Below, one piece after another: positions 17,752 through 27,344 of a stretch of 64,000 nucleotides of DNA. The position numbers and the translations under genes were made by a program. Location: NCBI GenBank assembly GCA_024401565.1, contig JAKSKU010000010.1:1-64000 (forward strand), read 5' to 3'. Within the stretch, counting starts at the first letter, position 1, and every line of letters starts with the position of its first letter. Under the pieces are notes generated by a model. That model was not told the DNA's origin and made no database searches. It saw only the letters and a list, made by a program, of their open reading frames with translations. The stretch is from Paludibacteraceae bacterium (GTDB lineage: Bacteria > Bacteroidota > Bacteroidia > Bacteroidales > Paludibacteraceae).

Positions 17752-19092
17752 TTATATTGCCAATAATTTTTCTTTAGCGGCCTCCACCTTACCAAAGTTG
17801 AACTCGGAAATTGTCTTGTTCATTAGGTTGGAAATGCCATCGTTGCACAGGTTGCCGATGCTTCCCTGATGAGTGTGGTTGATATTCTTGTTTGGCTTGA
17901 ACTCTCCTGCCTCACATGCCAAACCAACCTTCTTGTAAGCGTCTCTGAATGGCATACCCTCAAGAGCCAAACGATTAACCTCCTCAACACTGAAGATGAA
18001 ATCGTATTTAGGATCGTCAAGTATGTGCTCGTTGATCTTCACGTCACTCATGATGTGTGTTGTCATCTTGATACAATCCAAAAGTTCACCAAACGAAGGC
18101 ATGAACACCTCTTTGATAATCTGCAAATCACGGAAATAACCGCTTGGCAGATTGTTGATGAGCATCATGATCTGTGACGGTAGGCTCTGAATCTTGTTGC
18201 ATTTAGCACGAGTCAACTCAAACACGTCTGGGTTTTTCTTGTGCGGCATGATACTTGAGCCTGTTGTACACTCGTCTGGAAGCTTGATGAAACCAAAGTT
18301 CTGCGATGTGAACATACATGCGTCAAACGCCAATTTTGAAAGTGTGGCAGCGATACCAGCCAAAGCGAACGATACCGTCTTCTCCATCTTTCCGCGGCAC
18401 ATCTGCGCGTACACAACGTTATAGTCCATAGTGTCGAATCCCAGCAAGTCAGTTGTCATCTGTCGGTTCAATGGGAACGACGAACCGTATCCTGCAGCCG
18501 AACCAAGAGGGTTTCTGTTAGTCACCTTCCATGCCGAAAGCAAAAGCTCCATGTCGTCGGCAAGACTCTCCGCATACGCTCCAAACCAAAGTCCGAATGA
18601 CGACGGCATTGCAATCTGCAAATGAGTGTAGCCTGGAAGAAGCACATTCTTATACTTCTCACTCTGCTGTATCAAAACGTTGAATAGCCCCTCTACAGCC
18701 TCAACCACGCTCTTGATTTGCTCTCTTGTCCACAATTTCATGTCGACAAGGACCTGGTCGTTACGCGAACGACCACTATGGATCTTCTTTCCCAAGTCGC
18801 CAAGATTACGCGTTAGCATAAGCTCCACTTGAGAATGGACATCCTCTATTCCCTCCTCAATTACAAATTCACCACGATGTGCAGCCAAATAAATCTTCTT
18901 CAACTCTGCAAGCAACACTGGAAGCTCGTCCTTGGCGATCAAGCCTATCGACTCCAACATAGTGATATGTGCCATTGAGCCCAACACATCACACTCTGCC
19001 AAAAACAAATCCATCTCACGGTCTTTTCCAACCGTAAACTTCTCAATCTCCGCGTTCGTTGCCTTGCCTTTGTCCCACAACTTTGTAGCCAT
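17752..19092 (-). CDS. argH: Argininosuccinate lyase
   Basis: This 446-residue enzyme splits argininosuccinate into arginine and fumarate, the last step of arginine synthesis. The fumarase-superfamily signature GSSIMPHKKNPD is near residues 276-287. Other conserved regions are present: EDVHSQVELMLTRNLGDLGKKIHSGRSRNDQ (in two stretches near residue 85-115) and LPGYTHLQIAMP around the catalytic His. The length is close to the usual 450-460. It lies between a small membrane protein gene (25 bases upstream) and rsfS. No other arginine gene is in the window, so its place here reflects operon shuffling rather than a pathway cluster. Confidence 0.95.
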   Translation of the reverse strand: MATKLWDKGKATNAEIEKFTVGKDREMDLFLAECDVLGSMAHITMLESIGLIAKDELPVLLAELKKIYLAAHRGEFVIEEGIEDVHSQVELMLTRNLGDLGKKIHSGRSRNDQVLVDMKLWTREQIKSVVEAVEGLFNVLIQQSEKYKNVLLPGYTHLQIAMPSSFGLWFGAYAESLADDMELLLSAWKVTNRNPLGSAAGYGSSFPLNRQMTTDLLGFDTMDYNVVYAQMCRGKMEKTVSFALAGIAATLSKLAFDACMFTSQNFGFIKLPDECTTGSSIMPHKKNPDVFELTRAKCNKIQSLPSQIMMLINNLPSGYFRDLQIIKEVFMPSFGELLDCIKMTTHIMSDVKINEHILDDPKYDFIFSVEEVNRLALEGMPFRDAYKKVGLACEAGEFKPNKNINHTHQGSIGNLCNDGISNLMNKTISEFNFGKVEAAKEKLLAI

Positions 19093-19117
19093 AACCGTAA
19101 TTTAAAGGGAACTGAAA

Positions 19118-19300
19118 TTACTTACCGTTTCCGATGAACATTTTGTTAAGGAAGATGTACAAACCTACACCTGCTAGCATCAATACTGCTGAAACTACCA
19201 AAATAGCGTTGTCAGTCAACTCCGCTACCTTGTAGACAGCCAACAACAATACTCCCAACAAAACCACAATAGCCCCAAGGCTTCTCTTTAATTGTTCCAT
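19118..19300 (-). CDS. Small two-helix membrane protein, unknown function
   Basis: This 60-residue protein has two hydrophobic segments (LGAIVVLLGVLLLAVYKVAEL at about 8-28, without its first residue here counted as key, and ILVVSAVLMLAGVGLYIFL at about 33-51) joined by a short polar loop, and a Gly/Lys tail. I do not recognise a named family, but the hydrophobic pattern, the ATG, and its position 25 bases before argH under a good promoter support a real gene. It is the first gene of the argH-rsfS-ftsH unit. A membrane-associated role is all that can be said. Confidence 0.75.
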   Translation of the reverse strand: MEQLKRSLGAIVVLLGVLLLAVYKVAELTDNAILVVSAVLMLAGVGLYIFLNKMFIGNGK

Positions 19301-19333
19301 ATTATATTCTTTCCTTTATACACAATTATTCCG

Positions 19334-19362
19334 CAAATTACGCATAATTTTTTTTCATACAA
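19334..19362 (-). promoter_or_regulatory. Promoter of the argH-rsfS-ftsH unit
   Basis: On the minus strand TTG (19360-19362), then 19 bases, then TAATTTG (19334-19340, one base shorter than TAnnTTTG) lies 34 bases before the small membrane protein gene. Spacing fits Bacteroidota housekeeping promoters. Confidence 0.5.
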
Positions 19363-19446
19363 AAATATATGCCCAAAAATTTCTCCGTTTTTATTGGCAA
19401 TAGGACAAAAATGCTTTGACTGAACGATAAAAAACAAATATTCTTT

Positions 19447-20685
19447 TCATTTTGTTCCTATCTTAACTCCGCTGATCTTTGCAAACTCGTTCCAATAATC
19501 AGGATATGATTTCGATACAACTTCTGGCTCGTTCACAACAAACGATGCATGACGCAACACAATCGGCGCAAATGCCATCGCCATTCTGTGATCTTTATAT
19601 GTGTCGACGGCAATATCCGCGTTTTCATCGCATTTTTCACCGTTCCATTCTAAAGCTCCTTCAGCTGGTTCCGTAAGTATATAGCCAAATTTCTTCAACT
19701 CTTGTTGCAATGCCAAAATTCTGTTTGTCTCCTTGATCTTCAGGCTCTTCAGACCTGTGAATCTAAACTTACGGTTCAACACACAACAAGTGACAACCAC
19801 TGTCTGGGCCAAGTCAGGGCAATCAATGAAATCCCATTCAAACACATCAGTCTCATCTTTCACCGCGCTCTTTCGTAGCTTGACTCCTCCGTCGACAAAC
19901 TCGGTTGAGACGCCAAGATGCGAGAAGATGTCGCCCAACACACCGTCTCCCTGCATGGTCTTCTCAAATAGAGCAGGAAGGTATATCTCATCCACGTCAG
20001 CCAAGGCCGCAATCTGGAACCAATACGATGCTCCCGTCCAATCCGACTCCACGACATAGTTGATCGGCTTATACTTTGTAGGCTTTACCTCTATAGTATT
20101 TCCCGAAAATGAAGCGTCGGCTCCAAACTGGTTCATGATCCACAATGTCAGGTTGATATATGGCACAGACGCTACTCCGTTCAACAGATGTATGCGCAAA
20201 CCTTTTTTCAACATTGGAGCGATCATCATAAGCGCTGAAATGTATTGGCTGCTTACGCTACCATCAATCTCCACGTCTCCTCCCTCGATCTCTTTTCCTC
20301 GAATCTTCAACGGTGGGAACCCCTCATTTTCCGCATACTCTATGTCAGCTCCAATAGAACGTAGCGCATCCACAAGTATCTGTATCGGACGCTCCTTCAT
20401 ACGCTGTGAACCTGTGATTGTCCACTCGCCTGGCTGGATACTCAAAAAAGCAGTAAGGAAACGCATCGATGTGCCGGCAGCACCTATGTCGACAAGGTGT
20501 GAATCAGAGTTCAGCGCCTTCACCATAACATCCGTATCATCACACTTGGCAAGATTGGCAACACTCTTGTCGCTTCCCGATAGCGCGTTGATGATAAGCA
20601 CACGATTGCTTATGCTCTTTGATGCAGGCAACTCAAATCTTCCTCCAATTTTCCCCTTTTGGGTATACTCAATCTTATAACTCAT
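19447..20685 (-). CDS. aroA: 3-phosphoshikimate 1-carboxyvinyltransferase (EPSP synthase)
   Basis: The 412-residue enzyme transfers enolpyruvyl from PEP to shikimate-3-phosphate in the chorismate pathway. Conserved features include LPASKSISNRVLI near the N-terminus (phosphate-binding Lys and Ser), GAAGTSMRF near residue 70, QRMKERPI, SSQYISALMM, and DCPDLAQT with the catalytic Asp. Near the end KETNRI and KDHRMAMAFA are present, as expected. It is 13 bases downstream of aroB, so two shikimate genes sit together at the end of a long minus-strand run that begins with dut. It is slightly shorter than the usual 425-430 residues but has all active-site motifs. Confidence 0.95.
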   Translation of the reverse strand: MSYKIEYTQKGKIGGRFELPASKSISNRVLIINALSGSDKSVANLAKCDDTDVMVKALNSDSHLVDIGAAGTSMRFLTAFLSIQPGEWTITGSQRMKERPIQILVDALRSIGADIEYAENEGFPPLKIRGKEIEGGDVEIDGSVSSQYISALMMIAPMLKKGLRIHLLNGVASVPYINLTLWIMNQFGADASFSGNTIEVKPTKYKPINYVVESDWTGASYWFQIAALADVDEIYLPALFEKTMQGDGVLGDIFSHLGVSTEFVDGGVKLRKSAVKDETDVFEWDFIDCPDLAQTVVVTCCVLNRKFRFTGLKSLKIKETNRILALQQELKKFGYILTEPAEGALEWNGEKCDENADIAVDTYKDHRMAMAFAPIVLRHASFVVNEPEVVSKSYPDYWNEFAKISGVKIGTK

Positions 20686-20698
20686 CTTTTAGAAATAG

Positions 20699-21763
20699 TT
20701 ATGCAAGACCTACCGTCTCTCTATAGAAATCAAGCGAATCAAGAATATCTTTTTTGGAAACAGCAACATTTATCTCGATTTCACCGATATTTTTTAGCAA
20801 AGAGAACAGAATTCTTCCGTCTCCCTCATTCTTCTTATCATGAGTCATCAACTCATAAAGATGATCGTAGACGTCGCACTTGATAGGCAACGCTCCATAA
20901 TTCTCTTTTATCATTCTGACTGCTGTCGACAATGTCTCTTTTGGGAAACCAAGAAGCTTATACGACAAATAAAGTTCTGATATCATACCCCAAGCCACCG
21001 CGTAACCATGAAGTTTGGCATCACCGATCTCCATTGCATAGCTCTCAAAGGCATGGCCTACAGTATGTCCGAAATTCAACACCTTACGCAATCCCTTTTC
21101 AGTCGGATCGATCGCCACGACCTTTTCCTTAACAGAGATTGACTCAAGAAGCAACTCTGACAATCGGTTGAAATCAATATTGTCCAAATCAAAAGAGATG
21201 GTGTCGTTCCAGATCTCTGTGTTTGAGATCAAACCATGCTTGATCATCTCGGCATAACCTGAGCGTAGGTTCTCAGCGTCAAGCGTACGGAAGAAATCAG
21301 CGTTGATGACAACACTCTTGCTTGAATTGATCACTCCTATCTCATTCTTCAAACCTCCGAAGTTGATACCTGTCTTGCCACCGACCGCAGCATCAACAGC
21401 GCCAAGCAACGTAGTAGGCACATTTACGTATTCCATACCACGCTTGAAAGTGGAAGCGGCAAAACCGCCAAGGTCAGTCACCATTCCACCGCCTAAATTA
21501 ATCATAAGCGACTTTCGTGTAGCTCCACCTTTCTGCAAAGCTGTCCATACACTTGCCAGACTCTCCAATGTCTTGTGGTCGTCGTTCGCCTTGATCTCAA
21601 TCACCGTCACCTTGCCGAAAAACTCATCCTTCAACATCGCAGGCAAACAAAGTCTGCGAGTATTCTCGTCCACCAATATGAACACTCCATTGGCAGCACG
21701 TCCGTCACACTCCTTACGCAAATCCTCGATAAGATTGTGTGTTATATATACTTTTTGATTCAT
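20699..21763 (-). CDS. aroB: 3-dehydroquinate synthase
   Basis: This 354-residue NAD- and zinc-dependent enzyme makes 3-dehydroquinate from DAHP, the second step of the shikimate pathway. The NAD-binding glycine loop GGGMVTDLGG is at 91-100, and GGKTGINF at 128-135. Metal-binding residues lie in SGYAEMIKHG (Glu) and in LNFGHTVGHAFE (His pair). Length is typical. The gene lies between a Wzz-like gene (9 bases upstream) and aroA (13 bases downstream); this tight spacing indicates a shared transcript with envelope genes. Confidence 0.95.
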   Translation of the reverse strand: MNQKVYITHNLIEDLRKECDGRAANGVFILVDENTRRLCLPAMLKDEFFGKVTVIEIKANDDHKTLESLASVWTALQKGGATRKSLMINLGGGMVTDLGGFAASTFKRGMEYVNVPTTLLGAVDAAVGGKTGINFGGLKNEIGVINSSKSVVINADFFRTLDAENLRSGYAEMIKHGLISNTEIWNDTISFDLDNIDFNRLSELLLESISVKEKVVAIDPTEKGLRKVLNFGHTVGHAFESYAMEIGDAKLHGYAVAWGMISELYLSYKLLGFPKETLSTAVRMIKENYGALPIKCDVYDHLYELMTHDKKNEGDGRILFSLLKNIGEIEINVAVSKKDILDSLDFYRETVGLA

Positions 21764-21772
21764 ATATCTTTA

Positions 21773-22777
21773 TTATTTTCCAGAATTAGCTTTGAAAGAG
21801 GCAGCCTCATCATATTCAAGATATGTCTTGATCGACTCTCTCTTATGAATGAATCCTATCACAATAAACACAATAGACATCATAATAAATCCATACAACA
21901 AAGAAAGAGTCAACACCTTTGGCGACTGTGCTGTGATAGCGAAGTCACGGTTGAAATATACACTTGTGACCTTCTTCTTCAACTCAATCTCGCAATCGAA
22001 ACTCTTATTCTTCAACTTGATGATATCATCGTGGAACAACTGGCGGTTGCTCTCCGACACGATCATCGGACCGTCAATCTGCATTGTCTTCTTTCTGTTT
22101 AGGTCAGAGAAATACTCTTGTCTACGCAATGAGTCAAGCACCTCTGCCTCAGCGTCATACTGGACAACCATCTTCTGTAGCATCTCGCGTCTCGACTCAT
22201 AATTTCTCTTTACCTCATCATTGGAAGAAAGATAGTGAACCAAACCATTCTTAAGAATAGGCACTGTTCTCAAATCAGACGTCACGATCTCAATCTGAAG
22301 TCTGTCATAAATTCTCACCACAGAAGTATCCTTCAAATATCTCTCTGTCTTATCTATTTCTGTAGGGGCACCTGAATGACGGTCGTCAATCCAGAAATAT
22401 GGAGTGATTTTCTTTAGCTTAGTAGCGTCCTCCAAAGTGATGTCCATCATCTCTGCCACCTTGTCATAATTCTTCTTCTTGCAGAACAAATTAAGTGACT
22501 CTATCAAGTCGTCACACACATCTGCGCTTGTCGTCTTCAAGAAAACAAGCGATTCCAATGTATATTTTGTAAAATACTGCTCATAATAGCTCTGTGCCAC
22601 ACCGATTGCTATACCTATTGTCATTGCAATAGACAATGGGAACTTTTTCTTCCACGCAAAACGCAAAATACGTCTGTACTTATCTCCACACCATTTTCCC
22701 GCATTTCCCATCTTTTCAAAGACGGCTCTGCATAGCCAAACAAGATCCAATTCTTCGTTGTTGTTCTGCTGCTCCAT
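21773..22777 (-). CDS. Wzz-like chain-length determinant family protein
   Basis: The 334-residue protein has the two-helix layout of polysaccharide co-polymerases. A basic N-terminal cytoplasmic stretch ends in WKKKFPLS, a membrane segment follows at about 46-62 (PLSIAMTIGIAIGVA), then a large extracytoplasmic region with predicted coiled coil, and a second membrane segment near 290-311 (LTLSLLYGFIMMSIVFIVIGF). Family members set the length of O-antigen or capsule chains. No polymerase or glycosyltransferase is adjacent, so the polymer it would serve is unknown. It sits inside the dut-to-aroA run between an EnvC-like gene and aroB. The assignment is by architecture more than by sharp motifs. 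Confidence 0.7.
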   Translation of the reverse strand: MEQQNNNEELDLVWLCRAVFEKMGNAGKWCGDKYRRILRFAWKKKFPLSIAMTIGIAIGVAQSYYEQYFTKYTLESLVFLKTTSADVCDDLIESLNLFCKKKNYDKVAEMMDITLEDATKLKKITPYFWIDDRHSGAPTEIDKTERYLKDTSVVRIYDRLQIEIVTSDLRTVPILKNGLVHYLSSNDEVKRNYESRREMLQKMVVQYDAEAEVLDSLRRQEYFSDLNRKKTMQIDGPMIVSESNRQLFHDDIIKLKNKSFDCEIELKKKVTSVYFNRDFAITAQSPKVLTLSLLYGFIMMSIVFIVIGFIHKRESIKTYLEYDEAASFKANSGK

Positions 22778-22813
22778 ATTTTAAATCTTTTTCGTTATTA
22801 TCTTATTTTAAAA

Positions 22814-24133
22814 TTATCTTCGTTTCCAACCTTTGACCCACTCTTCCGGATTCTGCAACTCTTTCTCTTTCCATATCTGGAAGAACAACGTTGTCTTATT
22901 GTCGTCGTTCTCATCCTCGTATACACTTCCGATTCTGTCTCCAGCCGACACCTTTTGTCCTTTCTTGACGTACACATTTGTCAAGTTGGAGTAGACGGAA
23001 AGATAATTGCCATGACGTACAATGACTGCATTATTGCTTCCTGGCACCGAAAACAGCTGCGTCACCTCGCCTTCATACACCGCTTTTGCCACGGCCCCCG
23101 CTTCACTGGTCACGTAGACTCCTTTATTATTCGTCTTTACGTGACGCAACACAGGATGGAACTGCACTCCGAAGCGTCCTGTTATATGTGAGCTAGGCAG
23201 TGGAGACGGCAATGTCCCTTTGGCGCTCTCAAACGCTGTATTCTCGGTTTTCACCACATTTTGGGCCTTTCCATCACTCTTTTTTGCCATTCGCTTGGCT
23301 GCCTCCTCTGCCTCTTTCTCAATCAGTTCCTTGATGCGCTGATCAAGTTTTTCGGCAGCGGCCTGTTGTTTCGCCAATTCAGCGGCAAACTCTTTTTCCT
23401 TGTTCTTCAAAGATTCGAGCAGACGGTTCTGTTCGTCTTTTTCCTCCAACAGCTTCTGGTTTTCAGCCTCACGCTCCTGAACAAGCAAAGTGGACTCTGC
23501 CTTCTTTTCAGTAAGCAATGATCGTTTCTCTACAAGCTCATCCCTGTTGCTGGCGATTTCATCCGCATGCAGTTTACGCAAATTTGCGAAATTCTGTATG
23601 TATCTGAATCTACGGTATGCCTGGCTGAACGACTCCGCTGAAAGCACAAACATAAGTTTGCTGTAGGATGAGTTCTGCACATACGCATGGTAAATCAGAT
23701 CCACATATTTCTCTTTGTTGCTGGCATACTCCAACTCCAATCTGAGAATGTCCTTTTCAAGAGTTGAGATATTATCCTGAAGTGATAGGATCTCCTCATT
23801 CTTGTTTTGGATCAGTTTGCTTCTCTCCTCTATACCCTGGTCGAGACGTGACACCTCACGCATCGCCTTTTTTGTGGATAGCTGAGTATTCTTAAGACTG
23901 TCTTGAGCTCGTTTCAGTGACTTCTGCACTTTCTCCTGCTCACTTTTCAATGAGTTGATGCTCTTGGAAGTCTTGGTTGACGTCTTGGAAGATGTCTTTT
24001 TAGTCGTTTTACCCGATGTTTTTTGGCTCCATGCAGGTGTAGACGACATCATGCCGACACCGACAACCAGCGTCAACATAATTCCAGCAACCAGTTTTCC
24101 ACACTTGCCCAACATCTCCCGTCTGCCTATCAA
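22814..24133 (-). CDS. EnvC-like murein hydrolase activator
   Basis: The 439-residue protein starts with a signal segment (LVAGIMLTLVVGVGMMSS), then a Lys/Ser/Thr-rich linker, a long coiled coil to about residue 290, and a C-terminal LytM (peptidase M23) fold. The zinc ligands of active LytM are absent: the HxGxD motif is replaced by KTNNKGVY, HxH by VYSNL, and the final HFE by FFQIW. Only FHPVL keeps the first His region. This pattern is that of EnvC-type activators, which bind and switch on amidases at the division site rather than cutting peptidoglycan. The gene starts 4 bases after the DUF4292 gene. The signal segment is preceded by a rather long basic N-terminus, MIGRREMLGKCGK. Confidence 0.85.
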   Translation of the reverse strand: MIGRREMLGKCGKLVAGIMLTLVVGVGMMSSTPAWSQKTSGKTTKKTSSKTSTKTSKSINSLKSEQEKVQKSLKRAQDSLKNTQLSTKKAMREVSRLDQGIEERSKLIQNKNEEILSLQDNISTLEKDILRLELEYASNKEKYVDLIYHAYVQNSSYSKLMFVLSAESFSQAYRRFRYIQNFANLRKLHADEIASNRDELVEKRSLLTEKKAESTLLVQEREAENQKLLEEKDEQNRLLESLKNKEKEFAAELAKQQAAAEKLDQRIKELIEKEAEEAAKRMAKKSDGKAQNVVKTENTAFESAKGTLPSPLPSSHITGRFGVQFHPVLRHVKTNNKGVYVTSEAGAVAKAVYEGEVTQLFSVPGSNNAVIVRHGNYLSVYSNLTNVYVKKGQKVSAGDRIGSVYEDENDDNKTTLFFQIWKEKELQNPEEWVKGWKRR

Positions 24134-24137
24134 TTTT

Positions 24138-24911
24138 TTAATATGACTTCAAAAAATCCTCCATTGAGATTTTCTGGTATGTCGATGGTATCTTGACCTC
24201 AAAGTTTCTGTCTTTGTCAAGAGAAATGTCTTCCACTGTCATTGTGATATCTCGACGCTGCGATCCCTTCTTTATAGAAAGGAATGTTGTGCGTGGATAA
24301 CGGACATTCTTCACATTGAAATAGTCCTGATAACGCCACTCTGTAAAGTAGTCGGAACCTATACTGATTGATCCTGACGCAAGTTCTTTGCTGGAGTTAT
24401 ACTCAAACTCCTGAAGCACGTTTCCTTTTGTACGCATCAGCTTCATTCTTCCGTTCATTTCAGTCACACCAAAGTCGGACGCTTTAGGGAAATAATCCTC
24501 TCCATATAGGAACAGACGGTTTGTAAAGATTGCCTCAAATGCCGAATAGTTAAGCTCCATGCCTTTCTTACGCATCTCTTCATAAGACACCGACACAAAC
24601 TTCTTGTCGACACGGTTGATCATCACAACTCCTGTCTTGTTGATAGCTATTCTAAAGAACTCCATTCCCGGCAATGGCATCACCGAACAGATGATCACAC
24701 TGTCGCGAGCGATACGGATAGATCCCGAAGAGTTCATCTCTGTGCCTGCAAGGGTCAATGAGAAAGACATCTTGTCGATGCTCAAAGTCCGAAACACCTC
24801 ACTCTTTGTAGACACTCTCTGCTCTTCAGTATTCTCTACTTGCTTTGTCTTACACGATGAAATGGCCAAAAACATCATCGCTGCCAAAAGTATTCTTGCA
24901 ATCTTTATCAT
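24138..24911 (-). CDS. DUF4292 lipoprotein
   Basis: This 257-residue protein begins with a lipoprotein signal, MIKIARILLAAMMFLAISSC, with the lipidated Cys at 20. The mature part fits DUF4292, a Bacteroidota family with a LolA/LolB-like half-barrel. Family features visible are the repeated beta strands around residues 45-90, YLFGEDYFP-like LFLYGEDYFP, and a C-terminal section with YPRTTFLSI. It is probably attached to the outer membrane. Its place between a TPR protein and an EnvC-like activator recurs in Bacteroidales and suggests an envelope role, but the exact function is unknown. Confidence 0.85.
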   Translation of the reverse strand: MIKIARILLAAMMFLAISSCKTKQVENTEEQRVSTKSEVFRTLSIDKMSFSLTLAGTEMNSSGSIRIARDSVIICSVMPLPGMEFFRIAINKTGVVMINRVDKKFVSVSYEEMRKKGMELNYSAFEAIFTNRLFLYGEDYFPKASDFGVTEMNGRMKLMRTKGNVLQEFEYNSSKELASGSISIGSDYFTEWRYQDYFNVKNVRYPRTTFLSIKKGSQRRDITMTVEDISLDKDRNFEVKIPSTYQKISMEDFLKSY

Positions 24912-24926
24912 AGTTTATAATCCTTT

Positions 24927-26684
24927 TTATTCTACATATTCGCCCGAAGACGCCTTCTTTTGAAGGATGTCCGACGGCTTGATATTCTTCTTTGCGCATG
25001 TGGCCAAAGCCTTATTCCATTGTTCACGAGCCTTCTCCACATTACCAGACTTATACAATATATCTCCATAATGCTCGAGCAATTCGTGATTATCCTCTTT
25101 CATCTTTGCCAAAGCCTGCTCGATGTAAAGAAGAGCTGTCGGATAATTGCCCTGCTTGAAGCATATCCAGGCGTAAGTGTCGAGAAAGACGGGGCTGTTG
25201 GGATCAACGCTTATCGTCTTGCCACTCATTCTCTCCGCCTTATCCAAGTCTCTGCCCTGCACGGAAAGCATGTAGGCATAGTTGTTGAGCACCGACACCG
25301 CATTAGGATTAAGAGCTAGAGCCTCGTCATACACGCTCATCGACTTGGCCGTATCGCCCATTGCCATATAGATATCGCCGATTTCACCGTAGATTCCAGC
25401 AGCAAGATAGATATCCGTAGGTTTTGCTATCTCCGCAGCCTTACGCAAATATGGTTCAACCTTTGCTGTATCTCCTTTCAAGAAATAAAGTCGTCCCAGA
25501 CGGTAAGCGAAATCACTGTTGTTAGGGAAATAGCTTGATGCCGACTTTAACGCGTTCTCCGCCGCTGTCATATTGTTGTCGACAGCATACTTAAGGATCA
25601 GCGTATTCCACATGTCTTCCTGATATGGATCGGCCTCCAGGCTTTTCTCAATTAAAGAGTAGGCCTCTTCCGTACGGTTGTTGGAAGAAAGATAATCCAC
25701 AAGCAACGCGTACGTCGACGATTCATGCGGATACATAGAAATCATTTTGCGCAGACGTTGTTCGGTCACCAAATGTCTGGCCGTGGAATCTAGCCAGAGT
25801 GTAGCCGGAAGAGACATCTTCTGATCATACTCCAGATCACGGCTTTCCAACACTGGATCGATATACTTGTCGCATTTCTTCAAGTCCTTCTTTCGATAGA
25901 GATAGAATACGCACAACTCATAACGCATCACGCCACTGTCAGGGAACTTTTTCAATCCTTTCTTTAGCGTCTTCTCCATGTTCTTGAAGTCACCAAGATA
26001 TGCATAAGCGTCAGCCTTCGCCTTGATATACTGCGGATCTGCAGGATAAGCGGCAATCAACTTGTCGTATTCGGCCAAAGCCTTTTTCTTGTCATGGAAC
26101 CCTGTAAGCCAGTTGGCATACTTGTATTTCGTAATCTCCAACGACATTCCCATCTGCTTCTCCAACTCTGTCCACGCATCCAAAGCCTCTTTGGCCTGAT
26201 GGTTCTCCCCGTAAAGAGAGGCAAGCATAAGGATGTAATAGTTTTTGTCGGGACGCAACTCATGAATCTTCTTCGCAAACCCAATAGCCTTTGGATAGTC
26301 TTTTGTCTCGTAAGCGAGATTCATGGCCATATCGTAGTAATACGTTTCTGTGGAATCAAGTTTGATCGCCGTCTCAATCTCCTTCAAAGCCTGCGGAAGC
26401 TGATTGAAAGTCACATTGACACGCGCTTTTTCGAAATGAACCTGCGGATTCATCGGATAAATATCCTCACACTTGTTTAGAAAGTAGAGTGTACTGTCGA
26501 ATCTGTTTGCTATCTTGTAACGTAACGCCTCATAAAAATAGTAGTCAAACGCCGCATCGGGGTGTTTCTCGGAATACTCCAGTGTGGACTCTGTCTTCTT
26601 GAGATCCTGCACTGCCTGTTTTGCCGCCGACAAAGAAAGCGCTGACGCAAAAAGTGTAATTATGAAGAATAAGTTCTTTTTCAT
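24927..26684 (-). CDS. Secreted TPR-repeat protein
   Basis: The 585-residue protein has a signal peptide (MKKNLFFIITLFASALSLSA) and is otherwise made of tetratricopeptide repeats. Repeat-type sequences include YPMNPQVHFEKARV, YPADPQYIKAKADAYAYLGD, YPHESSTYALLVDYL, ADPYQEDMWNTLI and LNPNAVSVLNNYAYML. TPR arrays bind partner proteins; no enzymatic motif is present. It is the gene before the DUF4292 lipoprotein (15 bases) and after dut (20 bases). A periplasmic or outer-membrane scaffold is likely. The last residues, KKASSGEYVE, follow the final repeat with no extra domain. Confidence 0.88.
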   Translation of the reverse strand: MKKNLFFIITLFASALSLSAAKQAVQDLKKTESTLEYSEKHPDAAFDYYFYEALRYKIANRFDSTLYFLNKCEDIYPMNPQVHFEKARVNVTFNQLPQALKEIETAIKLDSTETYYYDMAMNLAYETKDYPKAIGFAKKIHELRPDKNYYILMLASLYGENHQAKEALDAWTELEKQMGMSLEITKYKYANWLTGFHDKKKALAEYDKLIAAYPADPQYIKAKADAYAYLGDFKNMEKTLKKGLKKFPDSGVMRYELCVFYLYRKKDLKKCDKYIDPVLESRDLEYDQKMSLPATLWLDSTARHLVTEQRLRKMISMYPHESSTYALLVDYLSSNNRTEEAYSLIEKSLEADPYQEDMWNTLILKYAVDNNMTAAENALKSASSYFPNNSDFAYRLGRLYFLKGDTAKVEPYLRKAAEIAKPTDIYLAAGIYGEIGDIYMAMGDTAKSMSVYDEALALNPNAVSVLNNYAYMLSVQGRDLDKAERMSGKTISVDPNSPVFLDTYAWICFKQGNYPTALLYIEQALAKMKEDNHELLEHYGDILYKSGNVEKAREQWNKALATCAKKNIKPSDILQKKASSGEYVE

Positions 26685-26704
26685 TCCCTAAGCAATAAGT
26701 TTAG

Positions 26705-27145
26705 TTAAACACCAGTGTGGCCAAAACCTCCTTCGCCACGTTCTGTCTCGGATAGGCTCGTCACCTCTTTCCACGACACCGTCTCGTATCTTGCCACAAC
26801 CATCTGCGCGATTCTGTCGCCATCGTTCACGGTGAAGTCCACATTGGAATGGTTGATCAGGACAACTCCTACCTCGCCACGGTAGTCAGAGTCGATTGTG
26901 CCTGGACTGTTGAGCACTGTAATTCCATGCTTCAGCGCCAAACCACTTCTTGGTCGCACTTGAGCCTCAAACCCAACAGGAAGCGCAATTGAAATACCTG
27001 TAGGAATCAAACGACGTTCACCGGGTGCTATCACAACAGGTTCTGAAATAGATGCACACAAATCAAAGCCTGCCGACCCTGCGGTTGCATACTTAGGTAA
27101 TTCTCTTGTGGAATTGCCAACTCTCTTTATCTCTACTTCTACCAT
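26705..27145 (-). CDS. dut: dUTP diphosphatase
   Basis: The 146-residue trimeric dUTPase hydrolyses dUTP to dUMP and pyrophosphate, keeping uracil out of DNA and feeding thymidylate synthesis. All five motifs are visible: [46 protein letters not shown] and the C-terminal arm [10 protein letters not shown]. Motif five has His where Ser is more common. It is the first gene of a close-packed minus-strand run that continues to aroA. The 199 bases upstream hold no convincing gene; a 61-codon minus-strand frame there is rejected. Confidence 0.95.
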   Translation of the reverse strand: MVEVEIKRVGNSTRELPKYATAGSAGFDLCASISEPVVIAPGERRLIPTGISIALPVGFEAQVRPRSGLALKHGITVLNSPGTIDSDYRGEVGVVLINHSNVDFTVNDGDRIAQMVVARYETVSWKEVTSLSETERGEGGFGHTGV

Positions 27146-27344
27146 ATCGCGCTTTTAAACGTTGTTTAGAAAGCGAATATAACAATTTTTCCTGTTATTT
27201 TATATGAATAGAAAATAAAAATTGAACGACCAAATTTCTTAACAACACAAAATACATAGCAAATCGTTCCAAAAATGGCATTTTCACCGCATATTTTCAC
27301 TTTATCAGAAACAAATAAAGAAGGTGTATAGACAGAATCATCAA

